Part shown: positions 10,103-19,510 of the stretch, piece by piece | How positions within the stretch are numbered: position 1 is the first letter of the stretch | Layout of the letters: each line of letters begins with the position of its first letter | Assembly (NCBI GenBank): GCA_004151065.3 | Contig: NWUY0300017321.1 | Coordinates: 1 to 28,232 of the forward strand | DNA from: Larix sibirica | Taxonomy: Eukaryota > Streptophyta > Pinopsida > Pinales > Pinaceae | Reading direction: 5' to 3' | DNA: 28,232 nucleotides | Notes under the pieces: generated by a model | The model's database searches: none | Told to the model about the DNA's origin: nothing | What the model saw: only the letters and a program-made list of their open reading frames with translations | Translations under genes and position numbers: made by a program

Positions 10103-10675
10103 TGTAATATATTGTAAGTGTGTGTGTGTGTAAGCCTGATGGGTTAGCTCAAGTGGTTGGGAGCTGTGAGTTGTAAGCAGAAGATCTCGGGGTCAAATCT
10201 TCGGGTGACTATGCATTGATATACAAGGGTCTCACTTGATCTCCCCATTAGGTTAGGCTCTGTAATCAGAGTCAGCGGGGTGAGGCCCCTTCGGGTGGGC
10301 CCCCTGTGAATTCTTCCCGTGGATGTAGAAACTCCTCTCCTGGATTTTATATATTTATATGTATATATATATTGATAATAATAATAATAATATATAAACA
10401 TTTATATTATACTAGTAATCATTTAGGGTAATATTTGATAATTATTATATTGTAATTAATAATAGTCACAACTTTTACCAAAGGACATGACTTATCATCT
10501 TTTACGTGTATTTATATGTATGTCCATTTATCAAAAGACATATTTGAGTTATTAATAAATAGTAAGTATTTATCCCTTAATGAATTATGGATTTATCCTA
10601 GTTATAATGGATTCTCAAGTTAAGTGAACCATTGGGTTCACTTCATCAACCCTAGTCCCCTCACCCTTATAGTGG
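10103..10675 (+). repeat. 3' LTR (carrying a SINE insertion)
   Basis: Starts TGTAATATATTG right after the purine tract. It is split by a TG microsatellite and a SINE (10,134-10,348), then resumes with sequence alignable to the 5' LTR from about 10,395 (TATAAACATTTATATTATA...) to TTATAGTGG near 10,674. Confidence 0.78.
10134..10348 (+). mobile_element. tRNA-derived SINE in the 3' LTR
   Basis: The head resembles a tRNA gene. The box A match is TAGCTCAAGTGG (10,145-10,156), an anticodon-loop-like TTGTAA lies near 10,171, and a box B-like GGTCAAATC is at 10,191-10,199 (consensus GGTTCGAATC, decayed). The TGT in the loop position suggests tRNA-Thr ancestry. The body is GC-rich with an inverted-repeat-like phrase (GAGGCCCCTTCGGGTGGGCC near 10,282) and ends TCCTCTCCTGGATTTTA, followed by AT-rich sequence. 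The SINE is missing from the 5' LTR, so it inserted after the LTR element. Clear target-site duplications were not found; TG and TA microsatellites obscure both ends. It is not a functional tRNA gene: there is no closed acceptor stem and a long body follows. Confidence 0.78.
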
Positions 10676-10899
10676 GAGAAGGCAAACAACTTGAAACTCA
10701 AGCCTAGAGAAAAATGAGAAAAAAAGAGAGCCCTCACTTTTAGAAGTTGTAGGAGGAGCTCTAAGCTTACTTATTGTGGGAGTAAGATCCCTACAACTCC
10801 CTTCCCACATTTCAACGTGACTAGGAAAGGAGGGTTGTAAGACGAATCGTCACAAAGAGTGTGAGAACAACTAGGAAGATGCATGACTTACCACAAATA

Positions 10900-12040
10900 A
10901 TGTAGGTCGAAACTGCCATACCTACTCAAGCTCACTCTTCCACCAATTTTGAATATGTGTTCTCGTTATATAATACATTCGATGCTAAGGGATCCAACAA
11001 CATCAGCGAAGTATGGCTGGTCACTTGGATGATTTCAACGATCAAAGTTTTAGGTGGGATAGTAGTGGGACTACCCCAAGTCTTTCTTATTTTCTCAAAA
11101 CCTACGAAGAAATCCTTTCCTACTAAATCCACTTGTGTCTAAAGGTGGGCCATGACTTTCCTTCTTCCTTCTGATTTTTGCAACAAAATTTTTATGACAA
11201 TCCTTCAGTATATGTCCGTAGGCACAGAATTAAGCACATCGAAATGGAAGGTTAACATAGTCAAGGGGATGAAGATAGATGTTCCTGCTAACCATCACCT
11301 CCACAACCTTGTGAAGTCCCCTTCGAAAATTGATATTAACTAGGACCTTGTTCGTAGTGCGATAAACATTGGATTTGTATGGGTCATCAATCTTCACAGT
11401 TGCACTTAATACATTTCCTAAGGCTCTAATGATTCCATCATCCCAAAGCTCAGGGGGAAGAGTTGGAAGCTTCACCCAGGTCAAAGTGTTGGTTGCACCC
11501 TTCGGTTGTGCATTGAAGCATGGGTGCCATGAATTTAGAGCCAAGTAAGAATTCCCTTCAAACCATGAAACTCCAATGGTTCTAGTGGCATTGTCCTAAA
11601 TGTGAATCGAAACCAACCTCAAGGTAAAATATGGAACATTAGCCCATATCCAATCATTAGCAACCAATGAGCTTGGATCCAAGCACTTGGGATCTCAATT
11701 GCAAATCTTTACCCTCAAAACTTCCCAACCAAGGTTTTACTAGCTAAGGATAATATCTTGTTGAATCTTAGGTCTTCTCCACAACCAACTATGCCTTCCC
11801 TCCTCTTTTCCTTGATTTTTAGAACCTTCATTTACTTCCCAAGAATGCCAAGATTACTTCCTATGAATACCAAGATTGCTCGTGACCACCTTATGACCCC
11901 TTAATTCTTCCACAACCAAAGTGCCCCCCATGAAATTGGAACTGATCACACAATCATCCATAGGAGCTACAACCCAATTTGCCTCCCTAACCTTCTCAAT
12001 CAACACAACCTAAGCCACAAAAATAGATGAATATAGAGGT
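10900..12040 (-). pseudogene. LINE ORF1 (DUF4283-like, CCHC zinc knuckle), broken
   Basis: In minus-strand order, an N-terminal stretch (VREANWVVAPMDDCVISSNF, about 11,930-11,990) is followed by NDWIWANVPYFTLRLVSIH and then a 104-residue open block at 11,230-11,544. This block contains LTWVKLPTLPPELWDD, the typical W-x-x-L-P-x-L-P-x-E-x-W signature of plant LINE ORF1/DUF4283 proteins. A CCHC knuckle trace follows at about 11,195-11,236: FRC, a TAA stop, FCAYGHILKDC, in which the second zinc-ligand Cys reads Phe. A basic patch (RRKKGK) follows. In intact elements the protein would bind LINE RNA. Several stops and frameshifts make this a pseudogene. The boundary with the LTR element on the low-coordinate side is approximate. 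Confidence 0.8.
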
Positions 12041-12083
12041 ATCCATATTAATGGGTTGGGTTAGAAACAGGGAAATTTTTAGG

Positions 12084-12104
12084 GGCGAAATTTCGCCAAT
12101 TGGC
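12084..12104. repeat. Two overlapping perfect palindromes next to the N gap
   Basis: GGCGAAATTTCGCC (12,084-12,097) and GCCAATTGGC (12,095-12,104) overlap by three bases. They lie 22 bases before the assembly gap, and may be part of a hairpin or tandem repeat that was not assembled. Confidence 0.7.
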
Positions 12105-12125
12105 TATTTTTGGGGCTTTTTTCAA

Positions 12126-12338
12126 NNNNNNNNNNNNNNNNNNNNNNNNNNNNNNNNNNNNNNNNNNNNNNNNNNNNNNNNNNNNNNNNNNNNNNNNNNN
12201 NNNNNNNNNNNNNNNNNNNNNNNNNNNNNNNNNNNNNNNNNNNNNNNNNNNNNNNNNNNNNNNNNNNNNNNNNNNNNNNNNNNNNNNNNNNNNNNNNNNN
12301 NNNNNNNNNNNNNNNNNNNNNNNNNNNNNNNNNNNNNN
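12126..12338. other. Assembly gap (213 N)
   Basis: A run of 213 N. Open frames drawn across it have no meaning. The sequence on either side is not obviously continuous. Confidence 0.99.
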
Positions 12339-12790
12339 CAAAATAATCGCCTAGAATACTACACTTAAGCATACTTTTATAATCCTTAAAAAATACCCTG
12401 GTTAGAGTCACCCATATTGGAAAATACATCTTTGCAATGAATGTAACCCCCAAAAATATGTTTGAAGTTCCCTATATTGTGTGAAATACCTTAGGTGGGA
12501 TGTCCTTGTAGGACTAATGTACTAACAATGGCATTTGTGTGCTTGGGCATCCACTTTCTATTGTTTTGTCTTGAATGTGAGCCCTCCATCCACCCCTAGG
12601 AGAGTTTATCAACCTTTGAATTAGGGAGGAAATGTTTAGGTATGCCACGAAGATTTGGTCTTCAAAGAGAGTATCTTCGAAATAATCTACGAATTGCAGG
12701 TCTGGTTCATCTTGACGTCAAAATCCTAATCCTTCATATCCACGAGAACCATAAAAACCTTCTCTTCCATGTGAAACGATTTTTGAAATA
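12339..12790 (-). other. Unrecognised segment with weak minus-strand coding traces
   Basis: One minus-strand frame reads through most of about 12,460-12,790 with three stops, for example VDYFEDTLFEDQIFVAYL and SSLIQRLINSPRGG. Codon composition looks protein-like compared with the AT-rich DNA that follows. I do not recognise a family. It is probably part of another decayed transposon or of the LINE 5' region. Confidence 0.3.
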
Positions 12791-13280
12791 TCTTTATCAA
12801 TTCATATATTTTATATAAAGCTATAATTAATATTGTTCAATGCAATACATTTAACTTTAATATTTAATCTTCAATAATAATAATAATGTGAACTACATAA
12901 AACTTTTAATGAAATAAATATTTTAATATTTTATTAAAATATACATTTTAAATAACTTATAATATAAGGAATCATATTTCCACGCCTTTGGGTCCTTGTG
13001 TTCAACTTATAATAATATAAAATATAAAATTTATTTTTGTTAAGAATAATATTACTCTTATAATAACTAATATTTAAATATATTTTATTTTATATATTTA
13101 CATGTATTATTTCTTAAATCTCCAAAAACCTATTAATTATCCAAGTTTGTTATCATTTAATTTCCGATATATTAAAATAACTGCTCAAATATTATTATAT
13201 ACAACTCACACAATCACCATAACCTACTCAAATATTATAATATATCATCATAATTGCTCTTGTTGTTAACAACACAAAAA
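12791..13280. other. AT-rich spacer without recognisable features
   Basis: Very AT-rich with many short ORF-breaking stops. No gene, long repeat or structured element is seen. Confidence 0.6.
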
Positions 13281-13475
13281 TCATTCACCCAATCATATAA
13301 ATGTATGTGCAAGGTAAATAACTAATTTAAACTTACAATTTCAAATCATTCACCCAATCATGTACATTTATATACAAGGTAAATAACTAATTTAAACTTA
13401 CAATTTCAAATCATTCACCCAATCATATACATTTATATGCAAGTAAACAACTAATTTAAATTTACAATTTCAAAT
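13281..13475 (+). repeat. Three tandem copies of a 65-bp unit
   Basis: Units start at 13,281, 13,346 and 13,411, each with TCATTCACCCAATCAT and ending AACTTACAATTTCAAA or close to it. The spacing is exactly 65 in both steps, and the copies differ by a few substitutions and one deletion of two bases in the third. Confidence 0.92.
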
Positions 13476-13980
13476 TATTGTATTGTTTGATTGAATAACT
13501 TGACCACTAACCTAATTTTAATGTAATGGCTAACCTAAAGACAATGTTTATCATGTTATTTGTATTTTTATTCTTAATTTCTTAGTATCTTTGTTAAATA
13601 AGTGAAAGTAGGGTTTTGTTATTATGTCTATTAAGGTTAAAATTTTTATAGTGGCATGTTTAGTTAAATTAGAAAAAATGGGTGTTATTATTATTCCTAT
13701 TATGGTTCAAATCTTGATAATGGCATGTTCACTCATTGTGGGGTGATGTATCTTTTCAAGGGGGTGGTTGATTATTAGATATCATCATCGTTATTAAGTA
13801 GGGCCGAGGGTCAGGCTTACGATGGAAAATGACATCCCACTTTTTAATATGAAGTGGATACTCAACACTTGAATTGAGAGGAAAAATCTTACCAAATTTC
13901 CTAGTTTTTTCTTTTGACTCTTTAGTTCTTCATCTAATTGTTCAAATCCTCCTCTTGTTGTATGCTTCAATTTCCCTATT
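13476..13980. other. AT-rich spacer with one faint two-copy repeat
   Basis: Contains a loose repeat of about 66 bp (a TCTATTAAGGTTAAAAT-like phrase near 13,627 and a similar one near 13,695, both followed by ATGGCATGTT or TGGCATGTT). No gene seen. Confidence 0.45.
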
Positions 13981-14330
13981 TATCACAATCACTCACCTTC
14001 CCTCAATGTGCATTTATTTATCTTTGACACACTAATATATTTGATTGTCTTACTAATCTTCACCCTCATTATCGTGTTCTATGCTAATGTAATCAATGTG
14101 CTCCATGATTATGGTGTAGTTCCTTCTACTCTTACCTTCCTAGTTTTCCTTGTGCATTTTATCACACTTTCTTTCATTGCACACCACGTTTTATGTCTTT
14201 GTCACACTGTTATTTATTTGATTGTCCATGCTAACATAATCCACATGTTCCATGATTATGACGTACTTCCTCTCTCTATTACTTTCCTAAATTGCTTAAT
14301 TTGCATTGTGCACTTTTTATGTTGCATTGT
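13981..14330 (+). repeat. Imperfect two-copy tandem repeat of ~179 bp
   Basis: TATCACAATC...CTTTGACACAC at 13,981 is matched by TATCACACTT...CTTTGTCACAC from 14,160. Both continue with TTTGATTGTC and CCATGATTATG. The hydrophobic 129-residue open frame here (14,008-14,397) repeats itself because the DNA does. Its composition (Leu/Ile/His/Tyr) and the lack of conserved motifs argue against a real membrane protein. Confidence 0.75.
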
Positions 14331-15067
14331 CCTCTATTACACTCCCTTTCATTATCCTCTATTGCACTTCCTTTCATTGCACAACACTTGTACTTAATTA
14401 TAATTCTTATAATTCTTTTGAAACACAATAAAGCTTCCAAATTCACAACATTATAAATAAATTTTTATATCAATTTGTTACTTAAAAATATTTTAAATTG
14501 ATTTGTTAAAAACCATTTACACCAATTTCCAAACTCACTAAACTAAGAATACATCTTTTATATCAATTTGTTAATACTATAAACTTACACCAGAAATCCC
14601 AAATATCTCTATAACTTGGACCGATTCTCCTTTATGACCCTCACCCATAAACCCAAAATTTCTTATTTAAATTGAGTTTCCATTATATTTCAAACAAGTA
14701 GAAAACCATTAACACTGATTAACAATTAATAAAAAACAAAGATTCTATGAATGTACACGTAGTTGTACTAAGGAGTATGGAATTCAATTTGGGAAATGGA
14801 CAAATTTTGTACTACAAATAAGATAAAGATATCTAAATATGAAATAAGAAGAAATGGAGTGTAAATAGACAATTTTATATAATATCTAATATAATATATG
14901 AAAAAGACACAATCAATAGATGTGCCTCCATCAAATGATTACAATAATAAAATACTATTTGAAACAATAAAACCTTTAGAGTATAAGCCATAAGCCATCT
15001 TCATGAATACAAAAGAGAAAAGAGGTGGGGCTCATATGAGACCATGGAGTTATTAATTGTCTCTACA
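14331..15067. other. AT-rich spacer without recognisable features
   Basis: No gene or convincing transposon motif. A phrase like TTTTATATCAATTTGTTA recurs near 14,463 and 14,556. Confidence 0.5.
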
Positions 15068-15170
15068 TTATCCTCTTTGCTTAATGGGACCCACCATGGA
15101 GTTGTTCAGGTTCTTTCATTATCCTCTTTGCTCAAAAGGGACCCACTATGAAGTTATTTAAGTCTCTCAT
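15068..15170 (+). repeat. Two copies of a 51-bp tandem unit
   Basis: TTATCCTCTTTGCT followed by GGGACCCAC and a CATGGAGTT- or TATGAAGTT-type phrase starts at 15,068 and again at 15,119. Confidence 0.8.
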
Positions 15171-15181
15171 TTGCTTAACCA

Positions 15182-15655
15182 GTGATGGCTTTATTTGATG
15201 CACAATTTAAGTTGATTTGAATTAATCAAAGTTACATGGCTACTTGTGCTTTTACATGAGTCTACATTGTCAGGACCCACTAAATTAAGACATGGCTTTT
15301 GATACACTTACTCATCAAGGTTGTCATTGCCTTTCCATACATCTCCATATGTAAGGTAAAAGGTTATATGGTTGGTGGATGAAGTTATTTTAGGTTCCTT
15401 TGTTTGCTCACTAGTGACATGGCTTTATATGGTGTACAACTTAAGTTGGTATGAATAGTCAAAATAACGTGTCTGCTTGTGCACTTACAAGAAACTGCAT
15501 TGTCAGGACCCACAGGGCCCTTTATTGACCTTTTCCTACCACAATACTAAATTTAGCCATGGCTTCTCATACACTTGCTAATTAAGGCTCGTGGCCTTCC
15601 CTTCTCCATAGGTAATCCAATTTTTTTTTATGGTTGGTGGATGTGGATAGATTTC
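15182..15655 (+). repeat. Imperfect two-copy tandem repeat of ~232 bp
   Basis: Copy 1 (15,182-15,413) and copy 2 (15,414-15,655) share an ATGGCTTTAT-type start, ACTTAAGTTG or ATTTAAGTTG, CATTGTCAGGACCCAC, and end with a TATGGTTGGTGGATG-like phrase. The copies are clearly diverged. A small insertion (about 30 bases after CAGGACCCACAGGGCCC) marks copy 2. Confidence 0.82.
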
Positions 15656-15869
15656 CTATCAAAGTCAAATGGCAGGAAAACTAAAAAAAATAGAATTATC
15701 TAATTGGTTGTGGAAATTAATATTAAAAAGTTTAACTTAATAAAATTAATAGTTAGTTAATATATTTGCTATGAAAATTTGATATATATATTTTTAATTT
15801 GAATGAGAAAAAGTGATTATTAACCTTAAAAATAAGTCGAATATTTAAACTTTAAATTTAAATATTTTG

Positions 15870-16450
15870 TACACCTTTTACATGTCAAATATTGAAAATT
15901 GAAATCTCAATATTTGATACTACTCTTTTTATTTCATTGAGTATTAAGTTGGTGACACTAGTTATAAATTGATCCAATTTCAAATCTTATGTACACTTCT
16001 TTCCTACTAACGTGAACAATGAGAATTGAATAGGTGTTACTTCATATTGAGTCCTCTACTTCATTGAGTGGTAAGTTGAAAGTGTTGTTATGAGAATGTC
16101 CACTTTGTATTTTTACGTAAATCTCTTATTTGCTATTTTGAACATAAAATGAAAAGTTGAGGGTGTTTATAACGAGGGGATTTGATTTGAATCTTAGTAT
16201 AAGTTTAAATATATTTAAAAATTATAGAAGTAATAATCAAAACTTAATAAATTTGGAGGGGCTTGTTACGAAGAGTTTTGATTTTGAATTATATTTTTTT
16301 CTTGCGAATTTAAATATTGAAAATTGAAACAATAAGTCATTTACTTAATTGAGTGTTGTGTTGAGTTGGGTATCACGATGGGATTCAATTTTGCATTCTA
16401 TGTACTTCTTTGATTTATCAAACATCGAAAATTGAAGACACCATAGCTAA
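15870..16450 (+). repeat. Decayed array of tRNA-like (SINE-head-like) modules
   Basis: Related modules begin near 15,935, 16,062, 16,155, 16,255 and 16,345. Most show parts of the order ATTGAGTGGTAAGTTG, then a TTGTTAYRA-like phrase, then a box B-like GATTTGATTTTGAATCTTA form (for example AATTTCAAATCTTATGT at 15,977), then a phrase like ATTGAAAATTGAAA. Single further copies lie near 19,612 and 20,105. This resembles a tRNA-derived SINE head multiplied locally and then decayed. No intact tRNA fold is present. Confidence 0.5.
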
Positions 16451-16681
16451 TGATTAAGCCATCCACTTATTGCGTTGAAATGCACTTTCTACAACCCAAG
16501 TAGGTGAGATTTGTCATATTTATTATAACATATGTCTACTTATAAAAATAATTAATATAAAAATAATATGTAAACTCACAATTAAAAAGAAAGAAATATA
16601 TATATTAAATTCTCCAACCATAATACAATTACTAAGTAAATTCATAATAAATTCTTCATTTCAATATTGAATAAATAGATT
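16451..16681. other. AT-rich spacer leading into the satellite-like region
   Basis: No gene or distinct repeat is seen. It ends where the 1,113-bp duplicated block begins. Confidence 0.5.
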
Positions 16682-17793
16682 CAAATTTAATTTTAGAGCT
16701 AGATAATGAATAGATTGTAAGATTGATTCCAATATGTTGACCCAATATAATCTTTTAAAATGTTAAAAACAAAACAATGATTATAATACTCACTTATTAA
16801 TACTTTTCTTTTTTGTTTTTCTGTGGTGTTTGTAAGTAGGTATAGGCATTGCACGTAGAGTAACTACGCATATGCATTACACTAAATAAATAGATTTAGA
16901 TTTAATTCTAAAGATAGGATATATGATAAATTGTAAGATGGATTCCCATATGTTGGTCCAATATAATCTTTAAAAATGTTAAAAATAAAACAATAATCAT
17001 AATACTTGAATCTTATTAATATTTTATTTTATGTTTTTCTTTGTTGTTTGTAATTAATGAATTTGTAAATATGCAACATTGCACACAGAATAAATAGACA
17101 TAGACATAGGCATTGCACATAGAGTACAAAGTAATCGTATGCGTTTAGAATCATGTATCACATGTAGCCAAAGGTGAATAAATATATAAAAAATAATTAT
17201 AATAAAATAAACCACATAGATCCATCTCAACTTCGGGTCAAGATGAATCAAGTTCATATTTAATTCTAAAGCTAGATATAGGATAAATGGATAGAATAAT
17301 AATTTTAATAAAATAAACCACATAGATCCATCTCAACTCTGGGTCAAGATGAATCAAGTTCATATTTAATTCTAAAGCTAGATATAGGATAAATGGATAG
17401 ATTGTGAGATGGATTCCAATCCAATATAATCTTTTAAAATGTTAAAAATAAAACAATAATCATAATACTTGAATCTTATTGATACTTTTCCTTTTCTTTT
17501 TCTTTGTTGTTTGTAGTTAATGAATTTGTAAGTATGCGGCATTGCACACAAAGTAAGTAGGCATAGACATAGGCATTGCAAATAGAGTACAGAGTAATCA
17601 TATGCATCTAGAATCATGTATCACATGTAGCCAAAAGTGAATAAATAAATAAATAATCATTATAATAAAATGAACCACACAGATCCATCTTAACTCCGGG
17701 TATACCAAGCATCAAGATGAATCAATCATTATAATAAAATAAACCACACAAATCTCATTATAATAAAAAAAACAACATAGATCCATCTTAACT
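16682..17793 (+). repeat. 1,113-bp direct repeat, copy 1
   Basis: Matches 17,795-18,906 at a constant offset of 1,113. The differences I found are at 16,684, 16,696, 16,730, 17,769 and 17,774; the interior reads identical. It contains smaller, older repeats: two copies of a 106-bp unit (about 17,193-17,404) and several diverged copies of a satellite-like phrase (AATATAATCTTTTAAAATG ... TTCTTTGTTGTTTGTA ... GGCATTGCAC). The open frames inside (17,054-17,323 and 17,378-17,617, minus strand) occur identically in copy 2 and look like chance frames in repeat DNA. Confidence 0.95.
17193..17404 (+). repeat. Two tandem copies of a 106-bp unit
   Basis: CCACATAGATCCATCTCAAC occurs at about 17,212 and again 106 bases later, each followed by a phrase like GGGTCAAGATGAATCAAGTT and AGCTAGATATAGGATAAATG. 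The same pair recurs at about 18,306-18,517 as part of the larger 1,113-bp copy. Confidence 0.85.
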
Positions 17794-17794
17794 N
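17794..17794. other. Single ambiguous base (N) at the junction of the 1,113-bp copies
   Basis: The one isolated N in the window lies exactly between copy 1 and copy 2, suggesting a contig join rather than a sequencing ambiguity. Confidence 0.95.
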
Positions 17795-18906
17795 CATATT
17801 TAATTTTAAAGCTAGATAATGAATAGATTGTAAGATTGATTCTAATATGTTGACCCAATATAATCTTTTAAAATGTTAAAAACAAAACAATGATTATAAT
17901 ACTCACTTATTAATACTTTTCTTTTTTGTTTTTCTGTGGTGTTTGTAAGTAGGTATAGGCATTGCACGTAGAGTAACTACGCATATGCATTACACTAAAT
18001 AAATAGATTTAGATTTAATTCTAAAGATAGGATATATGATAAATTGTAAGATGGATTCCCATATGTTGGTCCAATATAATCTTTAAAAATGTTAAAAATA
18101 AAACAATAATCATAATACTTGAATCTTATTAATATTTTATTTTATGTTTTTCTTTGTTGTTTGTAATTAATGAATTTGTAAATATGCAACATTGCACACA
18201 GAATAAATAGACATAGACATAGGCATTGCACATAGAGTACAAAGTAATCGTATGCGTTTAGAATCATGTATCACATGTAGCCAAAGGTGAATAAATATAT
18301 AAAAAATAATTATAATAAAATAAACCACATAGATCCATCTCAACTTCGGGTCAAGATGAATCAAGTTCATATTTAATTCTAAAGCTAGATATAGGATAAA
18401 TGGATAGAATAATAATTTTAATAAAATAAACCACATAGATCCATCTCAACTCTGGGTCAAGATGAATCAAGTTCATATTTAATTCTAAAGCTAGATATAG
18501 GATAAATGGATAGATTGTGAGATGGATTCCAATCCAATATAATCTTTTAAAATGTTAAAAATAAAACAATAATCATAATACTTGAATCTTATTGATACTT
18601 TTCCTTTTCTTTTTCTTTGTTGTTTGTAGTTAATGAATTTGTAAGTATGCGGCATTGCACACAAAGTAAGTAGGCATAGACATAGGCATTGCAAATAGAG
18701 TACAGAGTAATCATATGCATCTAGAATCATGTATCACATGTAGCCAAAAGTGAATAAATAAATAAATAATCATTATAATAAAATGAACCACACAGATCCA
18801 TCTTAACTCCGGGTATACCAAGCATCAAGATGAATCAATCATTATAATAAAATAAACCACACAAATCTCATTATAATAAAATAAACCACATAGATCCATC
18901 TTAACT
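17795..18906 (+). repeat. 1,113-bp direct repeat, copy 2
   Basis: Near-identical to 16,682-17,793. After 18,906 the sequence goes on smoothly (CCGGGTATACCAAGC) into another diverged satellite-like unit, as one expects of the true genomic continuation of copy 1. Confidence 0.95.
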
Positions 18907-19510
18907 CCGGGTATACCAAGCTTCAAGATGAATCAAATTCATATTTAATTCTAAAGCTAGATATAGGATAGATTGTAAGATGGATTCCCATATGTTGGTG
19001 CAATATGTTACTATGGATATTATAAATACAGGTCCTTTATTACCATATGAATCATATTTTTGTATGAAGATACATAATTTCTGCATATTGTAAAAATGAT
19101 ATTTGGTTGATCGATCAATATCATGAGACCACATCTGGTCATGTAGAATGTGTTTACTTATATAAAGTGAGCACGCTCTTTTTTTCATGGGAAAAAAATG
19201 TTGGTCCAATATAATCTTTTAAACAGTTAATCATAATACTCATACTTTTGTTTTTGTTTTTCTATACTCATGCTTTTCTTTTTCTTTTTCTTTGTTGTTT
19301 GCAATCAATGAATTGTGTAGGCATAGGCATTGTGCATAGAGTAAGTAGGGTAGGCATAAGCATTGTGCATAGAGTAAGTAGAGTGGGCATAGATGCATCT
19401 AGAATCATGTGTAGCCAATAATGAATAAATAAATAAATAATCATTATAATAAAATAAACCACAGAGATTCATCTTAACTTTAAGTATACCAAGCATCAAG
19501 ATGCATCAAA
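18907..19510 (+). repeat. Further diverged satellite-like unit
   Basis: Continues the family in the 1,113-bp blocks: AATTCTAAAGCTAGATATAGG, GTAAGATGGATTCCCATATG, CCAATATAATCTTTTAAA, TTCTTTGTTGTTTG, GGCATAGGCATTG, TAATCATTATAATAAAATAA and AGTATACCAAGCATCAAGAT in the same order. A short internal repeat of GCATAGAGTAAGTAG lies near 19,330-19,385. The unit is interrupted by the 191-bp insertion at 19,007-19,197. Confidence 0.8.
19007..19197 (+). mobile_element. 191-bp insertion with target-site duplication and A tail (SINE-like, unclassified)
   Basis: Inside the satellite-like unit, ATGTTGGTGCAATAT (18,992-19,006) and ATGTTGGTCCAATAT (19,198-19,212) flank an insert absent from the equivalent places in the other units (for example near 16,950 and 18,063). 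The insert ends in a GGGAAAAAAA run, as expected of L1-mobilised retroposition in plus orientation. It holds a perfect palindrome (TTGATCGATCAA) and a hairpin (GACCA-CATC-TGGTC). I found no clear box A/box B pair and do not recognise the sequence. It may be a retroposed small RNA or the 3' end of a longer transcript. Confidence 0.72.

Larger units (their letters stand above)
7127..10675 (+). mobile_element. Decayed LTR retrotransposon inserted between LINE ORF1 and ORF2
   Basis: Two related flanking segments (about 7,127-7,417 and 10,103-10,675) both start TGTAATATA and share long stretches such as AATCATTTAGGGTAATATT and TTACGTGTATTTATATG. A purine tract (AAGGGGGGGAACT, 10,090-10,102) sits directly before the second, as a polypurine tract should. 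The inside has a degraded retropepsin-like piece, a coiled-coil region and a triplicated block. No reverse transcriptase or integrase is recognisable, so it was probably non-autonomous or heavily deleted. Superfamily is unproven; the protease trace suggests Ty3/gypsy-like. The right end is uncertain because the LTRs lose similarity after about TTATAGTGG, and the 3' LTR may reach about 10,790. No clear 5-bp target-site duplication was found. Confidence 0.8.
1..12060 (-). mobile_element. Decayed plant L1-type LINE, interrupted by later insertions
   Basis: This is one non-LTR retrotransposon on the minus strand. ORF1 lies at high coordinates and ORF2 at low coordinates, the normal ORF1-then-ORF2 order for that strand. 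The element occupies 1-2,550, 3,976-7,126 and roughly 10,680-12,060. The other stretches are younger insertions. Without insertions and the 810-bp duplication it is about 6.3 kb, typical for plant L1 elements. ORF2 ends at a stop at 345-347, so 1-344 is its 3' untranslated region. No poly(A) tail is reached, so its 3' end lies outside the window. Positions 6,641-7,126 are the ORF1/ORF2 spacer. All coding parts have multiple stops and frameshifts, so the copy is dead. The family identity is recognised from motifs; the exact 5' end near the N gap is not resolved. Confidence 0.88.

Noticed and set aside
10134-10210. Functional tRNA-Thr gene
   Set aside because: Box B is decayed, no closed acceptor stem can be formed, and a SINE body follows directly.
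10144-10401. 85-residue minus-strand frame over the SINE
   Set aside because: It is a shadow of the tRNA-like SINE and the adjoining AT microsatellite.
12027-12453. Several open frames of 78-124 residues near 12.1-12.4 kb
   Set aside because: Most of their length is the 213-base N gap.
14008-14397. 129-residue hydrophobic open frame, possibly a multi-pass membrane protein
   Set aside because: It lies across an imperfect 179-bp tandem repeat in AT-rich DNA. The protein repeats because the DNA does, and there is no conserved motif or gene context.
17054-18730. Pairs of identical minus-strand proteins (89 and 79 residues), suggesting a duplicated gene family
   Set aside because: They are copies within the 1,113-bp duplication, which is probably an assembly artefact, and lie in satellite-like DNA with no coding signature.
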